The notes: generated from the letters alone by a model not told the origin. DNA of 64,000 nt from Cyanobacteria bacterium REEB459 (GCA_018970085.1 JAGWXD010000006.1:22196-86195), one strand, 5' to 3'; shown: positions 1-9,053, numbered from the stretch's first letter. Program-made: numbers and translations.

Positions 1-216
1 GCCTCCCTCTGGTTAATCCTGCAACAGCTCATCAGTAACAGCGTCATTGGTCTTGGTAGTCACTTTCGTTCCTACGGGGTTCTCAGTGGCTTTATGGTGC
101 TGATGCTATGGATTTATTTGACCAGTCAGGTGTTCTTTCTCGGCGGACAATTAACTTACGTATACGCCCATTTACTGGGTAGTCGCAAAAAGCATACCGC
201 CCACTTCAGATCCTAG
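1..216 (+). CDS. YihY/BrkB family membrane protein, C-terminal end (partial)
   Basis: The window opens inside this gene; 71 codons remain before TAG. The visible tail has a hydrophobic stretch and a motif close to LWIYLTSQVFFLGGQ, then a short basic end (SRKKH). This matches the last transmembrane helix of the YihY/virulence factor BrkB family, formerly misnamed RNase BN, whose members have about six helices and an unclear role. The start lies outside the window, so length and operon context upstream cannot be judged. No gene follows closely on the same strand. Confidence 0.75.
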   Translation, partial: ASLWLILQQLISNSVIGLGSHFRSYGVLSGFMVLMLWIYLTSQVFFLGGQLTYVYAHLLGSRKKHTAHFRS

Positions 217-561
217 GCGGCCTTTACCCAGCCTAGGGGTGGGTGCTTTCTGCCTGCAGTCAGGCTCTGGATCGCAGCCCATGGCATCGCCGTCTTGTCC
301 TAACCGGACTGGCGACTGCTATAGGCGCTAGAATTAAGGTAGGGATTTGGATCGTCCGCTTTGGCCAGAAGGCTGGGTCCAGGGTTCAAGCGAATGTCTG
401 GTCACTGACCGACTGGTCCGGGGTTAGGAGCCATCAAACAGCCTGGATTTGGGTTCCGGCTCGCCCCTGCCCCGTTTTACCTGGCCAGGGCTAGGGCAAA
501 TCCCTTTGATTCTCCTGAATATTTAGATTCAGGCCCACCGAACTGCGACAGAGGTTACCCT
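217..561. other. Intergenic stretch without a convincing gene
   Basis: About 345 bases between the YihY-like gene and a small membrane ORF. An 83-codon open frame at 243-494 has no clear ribosome binding site, a composition rich in W, R and P, and no recognisable motif, so I do not call it. No tRNA, strong terminator or repeat was seen. Confidence 0.5.
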
Positions 562-687
562 ATGAACTACGCCTCTCCCCATTTAAACCAAGATTGGATT
601 CACGTCCTGGCTCTTTTAGCCTTGACCACCCTGCTGGTAGGGATGGTTTTACTGGGTTTGGCCCTGCCCTGTCAGGGGATCATTTAG
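562..687 (+). CDS. Possible small membrane protein (41 aa)
   Basis: An ATG with a GAGG ribosome-binding-like sequence 7 bases upstream opens a 41-codon frame ending in TAG. The protein has a short polar N-terminus (MNYASPHLNQDW) followed by one continuous hydrophobic segment of about 25 residues, the shape of a single-pass small membrane protein. It lies 31 bases before the DUF2808 gene on the same strand and could be co-transcribed. I do not recognise the family. It could be a chance ORF; the ribosome binding site and membrane segment are the only support. Confidence 0.4.
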   Translation: MNYASPHLNQDWIHVLALLALTTLLVGMVLLGLALPCQGII

Positions 688-718
688 GAAAAAACACGAT
701 TTTGTGGAGGAAATGTCC

Positions 719-1318
719 ATGGTTCTCCCTGATCATCGGGGGTCAATCCCAATCATTGGGGGGCGAGCCATCAGGGCTGTTTTGCCCCTTCTGCTGAGCG
801 TTGGGGCGATCGGCCTGTCTCCCGTCGCCGCTATTCAGCATCGGGATGGAGTGGTGGAGTTTTCCTATCCCCTGCGCCTGACCGATAGCTACCCTAGCCG
901 CAGCCGGGAAGGAGAAGCCGATCCCACCTACTATTTCACCTTTGATTTTCCGGCAACCGCGGTGGAGTCCCTGGGGCAGGTGGTGGTAAGCCTGGATGAA
1001 GGCCAGGATCAAACCTTTGGCTATCGATTAGAGGCGACCCAGGCCTTTGTCAATACCCCGGAGGGACAGATCCCCCTATCCCTAGGATCGGTACAGGAAG
1101 ACCCAGAAACCCATGCGCTGACGGTCCAATTTAGCCCTCCTGTACCCCCCGGCTTACCCATCACCCTGGCCCTACGGCCCTACTACAATCCCCGTTCTGC
1201 AGGTGTTTACCTGTTTGGCCTGAAGGCCTATCCGGTAGGGGCAAGCCTTCGTCCAACCTTTATGGGCTACGCTCGCTTTAGCTTTTACGAACGAGATAGG
1301 GATCGGTTCTGGCCCTAA
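719..1318 (+). CDS. DUF2808 domain-containing secreted protein
   Basis: About 199 residues. An N-terminal hydrophobic segment (AVLPLLLSVGAIGLSPVAA) looks like a signal peptide. The body then resembles the cyanobacterial DUF2808 family: a Y-F-F-DFP region, a central VQFSPPVPPG, and a typical end with YYNPRSAGVYLFG followed by an aromatic FSFYERDR tail. Function is unknown; an envelope or periplasmic location is inferred from the signal peptide. I chose the ATG at 719 because GGAGG at 706-710 sits 8 bases before it. An upstream GTG (704) and ATG (713) are in frame but overlap or crowd that site. Confidence 0.8.
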   Translation: MVLPDHRGSIPIIGGRAIRAVLPLLLSVGAIGLSPVAAIQHRDGVVEFSYPLRLTDSYPSRSREGEADPTYYFTFDFPATAVESLGQVVVSLDEGQDQTFGYRLEATQAFVNTPEGQIPLSLGSVQEDPETHALTVQFSPPVPPGLPITLALRPYYNPRSAGVYLFGLKAYPVGASLRPTFMGYARFSFYERDRDRFWP

Positions 1319-1430
1319 GGATGGGGAAGGAGCCGTCCTACAAATCCAGGCAAGGGAGCCTGAAGCTGCGGGCAAAGGTTCTTCAAGACCCCAGTACCTC
1401 TACCGCCGCTGGCGAACTTTACATAGGCTT

Positions 1431-1460
1431 AGGGCTGAATCAGAATCCTGACTCAGCCCT
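1431..1460. repeat. Imperfect inverted repeat, possible hairpin
   Basis: AGGGCTGA and TCAGCCCT flank an inner TCAG-AATC-CTGA hairpin, giving a 12-bp stem with one A/C mismatch and a 4-base loop. It lies between the DUF2808 gene and the convergent peroxiredoxin gene. There is no T-run, so a Rho-independent terminator is not certain. Confidence 0.45.
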
Positions 1461-1551
1461 TGGTTGAAGGGCTCCTAGCCCGAGACCCTTGGGTCAGGTA
1501 GGAGCCATGACCGTCGGTTACGCCGCCGATAGTGGTCAGGATTAGCCCACC

Positions 1552-2187
1552 TTAGCGGTTAGGTTGGGGGGTAATGCGCAGGTAAGGCTTAATTTCCGTC
1601 ACTCCCTTAGGAAAGCGTTGACGGGCTTCATCGGTGGGAATGGTAGGAACCACCACCACATCATCACCATCTTGCCAATCTACGGGAGTAGCCACACTGT
1701 AGTTATCGGTCAGTTGCAGGGAATCAATGACCCGTAAAATTTCGGCAAAGTTACGACCAGCACTGGGGGGGTAGGTGATGGTTAGCCGCAGCTTTTTGTT
1801 GGGATCAATTACAAATACGCTACGAACGGTAACCTTAGCGTTGGCATTGGGGTGAATCATGCCGTAGAGGTCGGATACCTTTTTGTCGGCGTCGGCAATG
1901 ATTGGATAATTGACGGTCACACCCTGGGTTTCGTTAATGTCCCCAATCCAGCCCCGATGGGAATCCACATCGTCAACGCTAAGGGCAATTACCTTGACAT
2001 TGCGTTTCTCAAATTCGGGCTTGAGGCGGGCCACACTGCCCAATTCAGTGGTGCAAACTGGAGTATAGTCGGCTGGGTGAGAAAACAAGACAACCCAGCT
2101 GTCTCCCGCCCAAGTGTAAAAGTCAATCTCCCCTTCGCTGGTTTGCTGGGTAAAGTTAGGAACCTGGTCTCCCAATTGCAGTGTCAT
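1552..2187 (-). CDS. 1-Cys peroxiredoxin (Prx6 type)
   Basis: A thiol peroxidase of 211 residues that reduces H2O2 and organic peroxides in the cytosol. The peroxidatic cysteine is Cys45 in the motif HPADYTPVCTTE, and the Prx6-type C-terminal dimerisation extension is present (VDWQDGDDVVVVP). Length fits the 1-Cys subfamily (about 210-220 residues), and no resolving cysteine is seen. The gene is monocistronic by position, with its own upstream region. A perfect 8-bp inverted repeat built around a HIP1 site lies 38 bases 5' of the start and might affect expression. Confidence 0.95.
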   Translation of the reverse strand: MTLQLGDQVPNFTQQTSEGEIDFYTWAGDSWVVLFSHPADYTPVCTTELGSVARLKPEFEKRNVKVIALSVDDVDSHRGWIGDINETQGVTVNYPIIADADKKVSDLYGMIHPNANAKVTVRSVFVIDPNKKLRLTITYPPSAGRNFAEILRVIDSLQLTDNYSVATPVDWQDGDDVVVVPTIPTDEARQRFPKGVTEIKPYLRITPQPNR

Positions 2188-2663
2188 GGTTAGTCTCCAT
2201 CAAATCTCAATACAGTAACCCCGAACACAGCGCGATCGCTGTGTCATCAGTATTATTTAACTTCCATGCTGACATATACTCCGGTATTCCGACCGGATTT
2301 AGAGACTTATCTTAAAGGTTTGGTTCCGAACCTTTACCGTTGGCGAGCCAATCGAGCCCCTGCATTAGAAACAGGTCGGGGTTGGTTAGGTTGATGCCAG
2401 GATTGATAATGAATACTTTGGGCGAATTTGATTCTGTTCAATATTTTCTTATTAATGCCTTGGCCTGATCAGCGGTGCTGATCCCATTTTCTCGGGGGGT
2501 GTACTCCTGAGGCTGGTATGGGTAGTGCTTTCCTAGAAAGTAGAACAGGTTTTTAACAAATCCCCTGGCGGCAGTGGTTGGTGGCAAGGCCAGCCGTACC
2601 AGGGTGGCGCAGCCACGGTGCCTAAATCTGCTAGGTTAAAAGCATATCCAGCGAAGAGCCCCT
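2188..2663. other. Divergent intergenic region, prx / LpxB-like gene
   Basis: About 475 bases between two divergently transcribed genes; it must hold both promoters. Visible structures are the HIP1-centred hairpin at 2225-2244 and a second hairpin at 2314-2335 (AAAGGTTTG/CGAACCTTT, one wobble). No ORF here looks real. Confidence 0.5.
2225..2244. repeat. HIP1-centred palindrome upstream of peroxiredoxin
   Basis: ACACAGCG and CGCTGTGT form a perfect 8-bp inverted repeat around CGAT, with a HIP1 octamer (GCGATCGC) at the centre. It lies in the 5' region of the minus-strand peroxiredoxin gene. It could be an operator or simply an extended HIP1 site. Confidence 0.5.
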
Positions 2664-3914
2664 ATGAACCTACTCTGCCTCAGCAATGGTCATGGAGAAG
2701 ATGCCATTGCGGTGCGGATCTTAAAGGAACTCAGGCAGTTACCCCAGGCTCCTACCCTCAGGGCCTTACCCATGGTAGGGGAAGGCGGAGTTTACGATCG
2801 ATCTGGTATTACCCGACTAGGGCCAACCCGATCCATGCCCTCCGGCGGGTTTATCTATATGGATGGGCGACAGGTCTGGGGCGACCTGCGGGAAGGTTTA
2901 ATTGGCCTCACCGTCGATCAATGGCGCACTATCCGTAGCTGGGCCAGGGAGGGCGGTAAAATTTTTGCCGTTGGTGATGTGGTGCCCCTGGCCCTGGCCT
3001 GGGCCAGTGGGGCGGAGTACGCCTTTCTGGGCACGGCTAAGTCCCAATATCAGCTAGCCCAGCCCACCCCAGCGGCATCTGATGGGCTGCCGGGCTGGTT
3101 GGGATCGGTGTATTTCCCCTGGGAACGCTGGCTCATGGCCCATCCCCGTTGCCAGCAGGTGTTTGTGCGGGATCAACGCACCGCTGATACGCTACAAACC
3201 CTAGGAGTACCAGCCAGCTATGTGGGTAACCCCATGATGGATGGGTTAGGGGTCAACCCCCAGACCCTGGCCACCCTTACTGCCAGTTTCGCAGATTTTT
3301 TCCCATCCCTGACCCTGGCTCTGGTGCCAGGATCCCGCGCTCCCGAAGCCTTTGATAACTGGCAACGGATCCTGGCAAGTTTGGCCAGTGTGCAGCAGGC
3401 CTTTGCCGATCGCCAGTTGCGGTTACTGGCGGCGATCGCCCCTGCCCTAAATCTGGCAGTTTTCAAGGAATCCCTGCGGGAGGCGGGCTGGCAACCCCAA
3501 CCCGGTCCCTATCTTGGCTTTCGTCAGGGCCGTCATCAGTTGCTGCTGACCCAGGATGCCTTTGCCGAGAGTCTGCACCTGGCGGACGCCGTCATTGCTA
3601 CGGCGGGCACCGCCACCGAGCAGGCGGTGGGTTTGGGAAAACCGGTCTTTACGCTGCCCGGTAAGGGACCGCAATTTACCCCAGCCTTTGCCGCCATTCA
3701 GCAGCGCCTGCTGGGGGAGTCGCTGACGGTGGTCAGCCCACCCCTGGACCTGGGGTTAGCTCTGCACCAATGCCTGGGAGATAGTGCCCGACTCCAGGCG
3801 ATCTCCGCTAATGGTTCTGATCGCATGGGATTCCCCGGTGCAGCTCGATCCATTGCCTTGGCGCTCCAGTCCTGGCACGGTCAGCCCGATCCCCTACCTT
3901 CCCTCAAGCCCTAG
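2664..3914 (+). CDS. Lipid-A-disaccharide-synthase-related glycosyltransferase (copy 1)
   Basis: 416 residues. It begins MNLLCLSNGHGEDAIA and contains MVGEGGVY, MPSGGFIYMDG, AVGDVVPLALA, VRDQRTADTL, GNPMMDGL, LVPGSRAPEA and a late TAGTATEQAVGLGKPV motif. This is the GT-B layout of the cyanobacterial LpxB-related family (the TIGR03492 type), which is distinct from true LpxB. The acceptor and product are unknown. It is clearly homologous to the next gene, which faces it tail to tail and overlaps it by 11 bases. Confidence 0.8.
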   Translation: MNLLCLSNGHGEDAIAVRILKELRQLPQAPTLRALPMVGEGGVYDRSGITRLGPTRSMPSGGFIYMDGRQVWGDLREGLIGLTVDQWRTIRSWAREGGKIFAVGDVVPLALAWASGAEYAFLGTAKSQYQLAQPTPAASDGLPGWLGSVYFPWERWLMAHPRCQQVFVRDQRTADTLQTLGVPASYVGNPMMDGLGVNPQTLATLTASFADFFPSLTLALVPGSRAPEAFDNWQRILASLASVQQAFADRQLRLLAAIAPALNLAVFKESLREAGWQPQPGPYLGFRQGRHQLLLTQDAFAESLHLADAVIATAGTATEQAVGLGKPVFTLPGKGPQFTPAFAAIQQRLLGESLTVVSPPLDLGLALHQCLGDSARLQAISANGSDRMGFPGAARSIALALQSWHGQPDPLPSLKP

Positions 3915-5100
3915 GGGATGGAAAATAGTGGCTTAAGCCGGTCGCGATCCCCCGGGATCCTCCCGGTTCCCCGACCCGTTCCAGACCATTGGCCAGGCAG
4001 CGCTGACGATAGCCCTGGTCCTGGACTTTAGCCACCAGGGTGGTGGCGATCTCCTCAATGTCCTGCGCCCCAATCTTTCCATAGGGACGGCCGATGGTGG
4101 TCACCGAATCCCCCAATAAGCGCATTTGGGCTTCGGCAAAACGATAGGTAAACTGGGGCCCCTGGCCTGCCATTTGGACCACGGGTTTACCTAGGCCGAC
4201 CGCCTGTTCCACCGCTGTACCAGCCATCCCTAGGGCAATATCGCAGTGATGAATAATATCGGCAAAGGCACCCCAATACCCCTGAACCACGACTAACTGG
4301 GATCCTAGGGACTTACTTAACCGACCATCTGGCCCATAGTCCCACCCCGCAGCGGCGGCCATGGTCCGCAGCTGATCGGCGGTGATGGCCCCCACCAGGG
4401 CAGCTCGAAACTGCATCGGTTCTAAGCGGGCAACCGCTTCACAGACCTGAAGTTGCAGACTTAGGTTGCGGAGGGCTTCTGGAACCCGGCTACCTGGTAG
4501 GATCGCCACCATCCTTTGGCGAGGGTCCAGATCCAGATTACGCTGACTGAGCTGGAGGGCATCCATAATCGGATAACCGGCAAATTGGGCTTTGGCCATG
4601 CCCTGTCGGTGTAGGTCTTCGCAGCTGAAGCGATCGCGGGTAAAGACCGTAACGCAGCGGGGATGGTTCAGGCAATAGCGGGTGAGCCAGGGTAAACGCA
4701 ACTGTCCTTCATAGTAGCTAGAGGTGGACACCAGAAAAGCCGCGTAGGGGCGATGCATCAGATGGGCAAAGACAATCGGCACAATATCCCCTACGGCTAT
4801 CACCAGGTCTGCGGTGGGGCGATAGCGGCGCAGCGCCGCTAGTTGTCGGTAGGTCAGACCCACTAACCCCCCCAGCAGATCCCTAACCCAGTTGAGGGGA
4901 TGGGTATAGACCATACCCCCTGAGGGCAGGGCTTGGGTGGGTCCAATCACCTCTACCCCCAGTCGCCGGTAAGCATCGCCCTCCCCCACCAGAGGCATAG
5001 CGGCAATTGTCAGGTCTGGTCGCTGCTGCTGGAGGGCCTGGATGATCAAGCTGCTGTTGAGATCTTCTCCATGGCCGTTGCTTAGAAATAAAAGGCTCAT
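3904..5100 (-). CDS. Lipid-A-disaccharide-synthase-related glycosyltransferase (copy 2)
   Basis: 398 residues from the ATG at 5100. It shares the whole motif series with its convergent neighbour: LLFLSNGHGEDLNS, LVGEGDAYRR, LPSGGMVY, AVGDIVPIVFA, FTRDRFSCEDL, ILPGSRVPEALRN and GMAGTAVEQAVGLGKPVVQ. An in-frame upstream ATG (5175) would add 25 residues, but it reaches into the preceding gene and the family starts at the M of MSLLFLSNGHGED. It follows the PBP4-type gene by 43 bases on the same strand, suggesting co-transcription and an envelope-related role. The substrate is unknown. Confidence 0.8.
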   Translation of the reverse strand: MSLLFLSNGHGEDLNSSLIIQALQQQRPDLTIAAMPLVGEGDAYRRLGVEVIGPTQALPSGGMVYTHPLNWVRDLLGGLVGLTYRQLAALRRYRPTADLVIAVGDIVPIVFAHLMHRPYAAFLVSTSSYYEGQLRLPWLTRYCLNHPRCVTVFTRDRFSCEDLHRQGMAKAQFAGYPIMDALQLSQRNLDLDPRQRMVAILPGSRVPEALRNLSLQLQVCEAVARLEPMQFRAALVGAITADQLRTMAAAAGWDYGPDGRLSKSLGSQLVVVQGYWGAFADIIHHCDIALGMAGTAVEQAVGLGKPVVQMAGQGPQFTYRFAEAQMRLLGDSVTTIGRPYGKIGAQDIEEIATTLVAKVQDQGYRQRCLANGLERVGEPGGSRGIATGLSHYFPSPRA

Positions 5101-5143
5101 CAGGCAGTTCCGGAGGCTAAGGACAATAGAACTCGGCAGCCGG

Positions 5144-6463
5144 CTAGGGAGCCTGATTGCGGCCGGGGTCACCATACTGAAAGTGGTCTTCGAGTCGATT
5201 GGCCAGGGGATTTAGTGTCTCTGCCGCTCCCCAATGGCTTTGGAGGGCCTGTAGTAGAGTATCCTGTTGCTGTCGCAAATAGGGGATGGCCCAGCCCCGA
5301 TTAATGATGGCAAACCACACCGGTCCTTGGGCGGTAGGCAACACCCCTGCTAGGGCACTAACCTGGTCTAGGGTGCCGGTTTTGACCGCCGCACTGGCCG
5401 GAATATAGCGATGGGTGAGGGTACCCCGGTCTTGCCCGGCTACCGGCAGCACATCGCCAATGCCATAGCCGTCCTGGCTCAGGCGCTTCTGTAGAGCCAG
5501 GGATAGGGCTACAACTGCCCGGGGTGACAGGCAGTTCTCCAGGCCCAGGCCCGACCCGTTGACCAGGCTAATTTCTGCCGGCGGTAGGGCGGTGGCCTGG
5601 GCAGCGATCGCCGCTACTGCCGCGGCTCCCCCTGCCAGATCCGTAACCTCCTGGGCCATACTATTATTGCTATAAATATTCATGGCCTTAAGGATCCCGA
5701 TCAGGGGGACAGACTGGTGCCGTACCAGCCAGGTGGGAGTAGGCTGGCCGGTCTGCTGTACCCCGATCTGGGGGGACCCAGTAATGGTCAAGTTGGGTCG
5801 GGCAGTACCGGGGGGTAGGGTGGCGTAGGCACGCCAGGCTGCTCGGGGCCAGGTGGCCGTTCTCATGATTCGATAGAGCCTCTTGGCGGAGGTCTTGGGA
5901 TCGGTGTCAAAATTCATGGTGAAGGGCCCGATCACCTGTAAATCTCCCCTTACCCGGCGAATGCCTAACTCCTGCAAGCGATTGGCCAGTACGATGGCTT
6001 CTTCCCAAACAAATAGGGGATCGCCCCCCCCTTGCACCACCAGGTTGCCGTCGATGACCCCATCTTTCAACTTACCAGTAAATCCCACCAGGGTGTCAAA
6101 CTGATAGTGTACGGGCCAGGTATGGAGGGCCGCGAGGGTGGTGGTGAGTTTGGTCAGAGAGGCCGCTGGCAGAGGTAGGGTGCCTTGATGTTCTACCACC
6201 TTACTATGGTTAGGCTGAATCCAAATTCCCTGTTCTGATTGGGATAGGCCATGGTCTTCTAAGGTCTTGAGATAGCTAGCCACCATGGCCTGAACGGCTG
6301 GATCGGATAGTTGCTGCTGCAGCCAGGGCGATCGCCACTGCACCGCCAGCGGCTGCCTCTCTAGACCGGAGGGCTGCAGCGGTCGAAACGGACCCAAGTG
6401 AAAAATCAAGGAGAACAACCCCAGGGGTAACGCCAGCAGATGGGTCAGGCCAGTTTTCACCAT
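5144..6463 (-). CDS. D-alanyl-D-alanine carboxypeptidase/endopeptidase, PBP4 (DacB) type
   Basis: 439 residues with an N-terminal hydrophobic export segment (residues 5-25). The penicillin-binding motifs are in order: S102-L-T-K105 (SxxK nucleophile), S265-N-N267 (SxN) and K361-T-G363 (KTG). The roughly 160-residue insert between SxxK and SxN is typical of class C low-molecular-weight PBPs (peptidase family S13). It trims or cleaves peptidoglycan cross-links in the periplasm. The LpxB-like gene follows downstream on the same strand. Confidence 0.9.
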   Translation of the reverse strand: MVKTGLTHLLALPLGLFSLIFHLGPFRPLQPSGLERQPLAVQWRSPWLQQQLSDPAVQAMVASYLKTLEDHGLSQSEQGIWIQPNHSKVVEHQGTLPLPAASLTKLTTTLAALHTWPVHYQFDTLVGFTGKLKDGVIDGNLVVQGGGDPLFVWEEAIVLANRLQELGIRRVRGDLQVIGPFTMNFDTDPKTSAKRLYRIMRTATWPRAAWRAYATLPPGTARPNLTITGSPQIGVQQTGQPTPTWLVRHQSVPLIGILKAMNIYSNNSMAQEVTDLAGGAAAVAAIAAQATALPPAEISLVNGSGLGLENCLSPRAVVALSLALQKRLSQDGYGIGDVLPVAGQDRGTLTHRYIPASAAVKTGTLDQVSALAGVLPTAQGPVWFAIINRGWAIPYLRQQQDTLLQALQSHWGAAETLNPLANRLEDHFQYGDPGRNQAP

Positions 6464-6580
6464 GAGTCCTTAAGGGCACTGAAAAGGTAGGAACGGAGTC
6501 GATGTCCGTCTCTAATCATAGCCATCTCTCGCCCAAAATGATGGTGACTCCGGGCCCTCTACCTAGTCTGACTGCCTAGT

Positions 6581-8107
6581 TCAGGCCATGCGATCAAGGG
6601 TGCGATATTGAATTGCTTCGGCAATATGGTGGGTATCTAACTGTTCCTGCCCCTCCAGGTCAGCAATGGTACGACCGACCTTGAGGATCCGATCTGTAGC
6701 CCGGGCTGATAGGCCTAACTTTCCTACCGCTCTCTCCAGCAGGGACCGGCTGCCCTCATTCAGGGGGCACCATTGTTTCAGGTGACGACTTTGCATATCG
6801 GCATTACATTGCAGTCGAGCTTCCTGCTTAAAGCGGTTTTGAGCCCACTGTCGGGCTTGTTGGACTCGCTGACGGACCGTTGCTGAGTCTTCGCTGGTCT
6901 GATCTGGGTTAATTTCCTCAGGTTTGATGCGACTCACCACTACCTGCAAGTCGATGCGATCCATCAGTGGACCAGAAAGCCTGGACCAATAGGTTTCCCG
7001 ATGGCGGGGGCTACAGCTGCAGGGCTGGACCCCATCTCCATAAAATCCGCAGGGGCAGGGATTGGTACTGGCGACCAGGGTGAATTGGGCCGGAAATACG
7101 ACCGATTGACGAGTCCGGGTAATATTGACGTAGCCATCCTCCAGGGGTTGGCGTAAAAATTCCAATACATCCCGCTTAAATTCTGTTAATTCGTCCATAA
7201 ACAGTACCCCCCGGTGGGCCAGGGAAATTTCTCCCGGTTTGGGGTAACTGCCCCCTCCTACCAGGGAGGGACCCGAGGCAGAGTGATGGGGACTGCGGAA
7301 GGGGCGGGTATTGACCAGGGTACCTTTTTCTTTAAGAAGCCCAGCTACAGAATAAATCTGGGTAACATCCAGGGCTTCTTGAAACTGTAAGGGCGGTAAG
7401 ATCGAGGGCAGGCGACGGGCCAGCATGGTTTTACCACTGCCTGGTGGTCCTACAAAGATCAGGTTGTGGCCGCCTGCTGCGGCAATTTCCAGGGCTCGTC
7501 GGGCTTGGGCCTGACCCTTAACATCCCGGAGGTCTAGGGTTTCCACTGGGGCAGCGCTTAAACTTTGAGGGTCGGTAAGGGTGGGTTGGTACCGATTCGG
7601 GTGGTTTAAAAACTCTGCCACCTGTTGCAGGTTTTCCAGGCCATAGACGGTCAGTTGGGGGACAACGGCGGCCTCTCGAGCATTATCCTGGGGTACCACC
7701 AGTGCTCGGATTCCTAGTTTTTGAGCGGCGGCGGCGATCGGGAGAACTCCAGCAACCGGTCTGAGGCTACCGTCTAGAGACACCTCGCCTAAGAATAGCA
7801 GATCATTCAGGGCGATCGCAGGAACTTTGCCATCGGCGGCGAGAATGGCAATACTGATGGGCAGATCAAAGATTGGACCTTCCTTACGCAGGTCAGCAGG
7901 AGTCAGGCTAACGACTACCTTCCGCAGGGGAAAGGAAAAACCTGCGTTTTTAAGGGCGGCTTTGACCCTCTCCCGGGATTCCTGTACGGCGGCATCGGGG
8001 AGACCGACGATCACTACTCCTGGCAGACCACCGGCTAGATCCACCTCAACCCCGACTTTGAGGGCATCAAGACCTACCAGGGAGGCACTCCAGACTCTGG
8101 CCAGCAT
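6581..8107 (-). CDS. YifB/ComM family Mg-chelatase-like AAA+ ATPase
   Basis: 508 residues with the standard three-part layout. The N-terminal ChlI-like domain has GLPDAAVQESRERVKAA, the AAA+ core has Walker A GPPGSGKT at 220-227 and a DELTEF Walker B region, and the C-terminal Mg-chelatase C domain ends near the start of the terminal RTLDR motif. Cysteines in NPCPCGFYGD and PCSCSP are characteristic of the family. In naturally competent bacteria ComM acts as a branch-migration helicase during transformation. That role is plausible in a cyanobacterium but is not shown here. Confidence 0.93.
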   Translation of the reverse strand: MLARVWSASLVGLDALKVGVEVDLAGGLPGVVIVGLPDAAVQESRERVKAALKNAGFSFPLRKVVVSLTPADLRKEGPIFDLPISIAILAADGKVPAIALNDLLFLGEVSLDGSLRPVAGVLPIAAAAQKLGIRALVVPQDNAREAAVVPQLTVYGLENLQQVAEFLNHPNRYQPTLTDPQSLSAAPVETLDLRDVKGQAQARRALEIAAAGGHNLIFVGPPGSGKTMLARRLPSILPPLQFQEALDVTQIYSVAGLLKEKGTLVNTRPFRSPHHSASGPSLVGGGSYPKPGEISLAHRGVLFMDELTEFKRDVLEFLRQPLEDGYVNITRTRQSVVFPAQFTLVASTNPCPCGFYGDGVQPCSCSPRHRETYWSRLSGPLMDRIDLQVVVSRIKPEEINPDQTSEDSATVRQRVQQARQWAQNRFKQEARLQCNADMQSRHLKQWCPLNEGSRSLLERAVGKLGLSARATDRILKVGRTIADLEGQEQLDTHHIAEAIQYRTLDRMA

Positions 8108-8170
8108 AGTATTGCAATCCTAAGGGTTAGGGTTAGGATGCCCAGGGGTGTAAGGATATAATCACCTCAG

Positions 8171-8956
8171 CTAGGCATTGCCTGGGGAAGAGGAGCGCTG
8201 GCGACTTTGGCTCAGGGGTAGGATATTTTTGCTGCGGAAGGTGACTGTCGCGCCGTCGTTGGATTGTTCAAACACCAGCAAAGGCGTTGGTTTTGCCCGT
8301 TGATCCCAATGTATGGAGGCAATTCGGCCCTGGATGGTCGGTTGCCAGTGACTATGCTCGGTGGCTGCATCCATGAATTTCTCAATACAGTGAACCAATT
8401 CGCCGATAGTCGACGACGTGGTTTGGGTGGGTAATTTAGCTAGTTTGATTTGAATCCGGAACAGCACCCGTTTTTTTCCATCCAGATGAGTATCGGGTTG
8501 GTATTCCACATCAAAGATTTCATCGATCAATCGGGGTTTGCCCGCCACCCCTGTCACCCCCAGTTCAACCTGGGGAGGACGTAGCGCCAGGCTGATTTTT
8601 TGTTTTACCTTGACCTTCAGTTGATTGACAATAACGGCGTGGAATACCTCTTCTTCCATACGCATTCGCAGGTAGTCCAGATTAAATTCCCGGGAATGGA
8701 TTAAATCAGGATTTTGTTCCATTTTGGTAATGGTCTGGACCGCCATTTTGATCTTCTTGCGCAGGTCCTGGTTGAGATAGCGTTCCCGGTTGAGTTGCTT
8801 GGTCAGGTGATGGATCTTACGGGAGACTGCTATACCCACCAGGATGGAGGTTAGCAGTAAGCTGCCGATGCCGATCAGTCCTGCCTTAGAAATGGGTAGC
8901 CCTGGTACCTGGGCTATCTGGCCCCCTGGTGAATAAACCGTAGAGTAGGAAATCAT
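8171..8956 (-). CDS. Conserved cyanobacterial membrane-anchored protein, unknown function
   Basis: 261 residues from the ATG at 8956; a TTG 33 bases upstream is an alternative. One transmembrane segment (around residues 26-44, GLIGIGSLLLTSILVGIAV) is followed by a basic, coiled-coil-like region (RKIHHLTKQLNRERYLNQ) and a soluble beta-rich domain of about 160 residues. I recognise no catalytic motif. The topology suggests a single-pass protein with a large cytoplasmic or periplasmic domain. Neighbours on the same strand give no functional hint. Confidence 0.65.
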   Translation of the reverse strand: MISYSTVYSPGGQIAQVPGLPISKAGLIGIGSLLLTSILVGIAVSRKIHHLTKQLNRERYLNQDLRKKIKMAVQTITKMEQNPDLIHSREFNLDYLRMRMEEEVFHAVIVNQLKVKVKQKISLALRPPQVELGVTGVAGKPRLIDEIFDVEYQPDTHLDGKKRVLFRIQIKLAKLPTQTTSSTIGELVHCIEKFMDAATEHSHWQPTIQGRIASIHWDQRAKPTPLLVFEQSNDGATVTFRSKNILPLSQSRQRSSSPGNA

Positions 8957-9053
8957 TATCAAAGCTTGATGGTAAGCAACCAAGTGCAAAGATTTGATTT
9001 ATATTTCCCAAAAATCTATTTTTCTCCCAAGTATAGGCCCTTAGTTGCAGGGG

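Noticed and set aside
370..440. tRNA-like GGTTCAA sequence
   Set aside because: No matching acceptor stem, D-arm or anticodon stem around it.
243..494. 83-codon open frame after the YihY-like gene
   Set aside because: No ribosome binding site, W/R/P-rich composition and no recognisable motif; looks like GC-rich noncoding sequence.
5101..5175. 25-codon extension of the second LpxB-like gene
   Set aside because: The family starts at MSLLFLSNGHGED, and the extension lies partly within the preceding gene.
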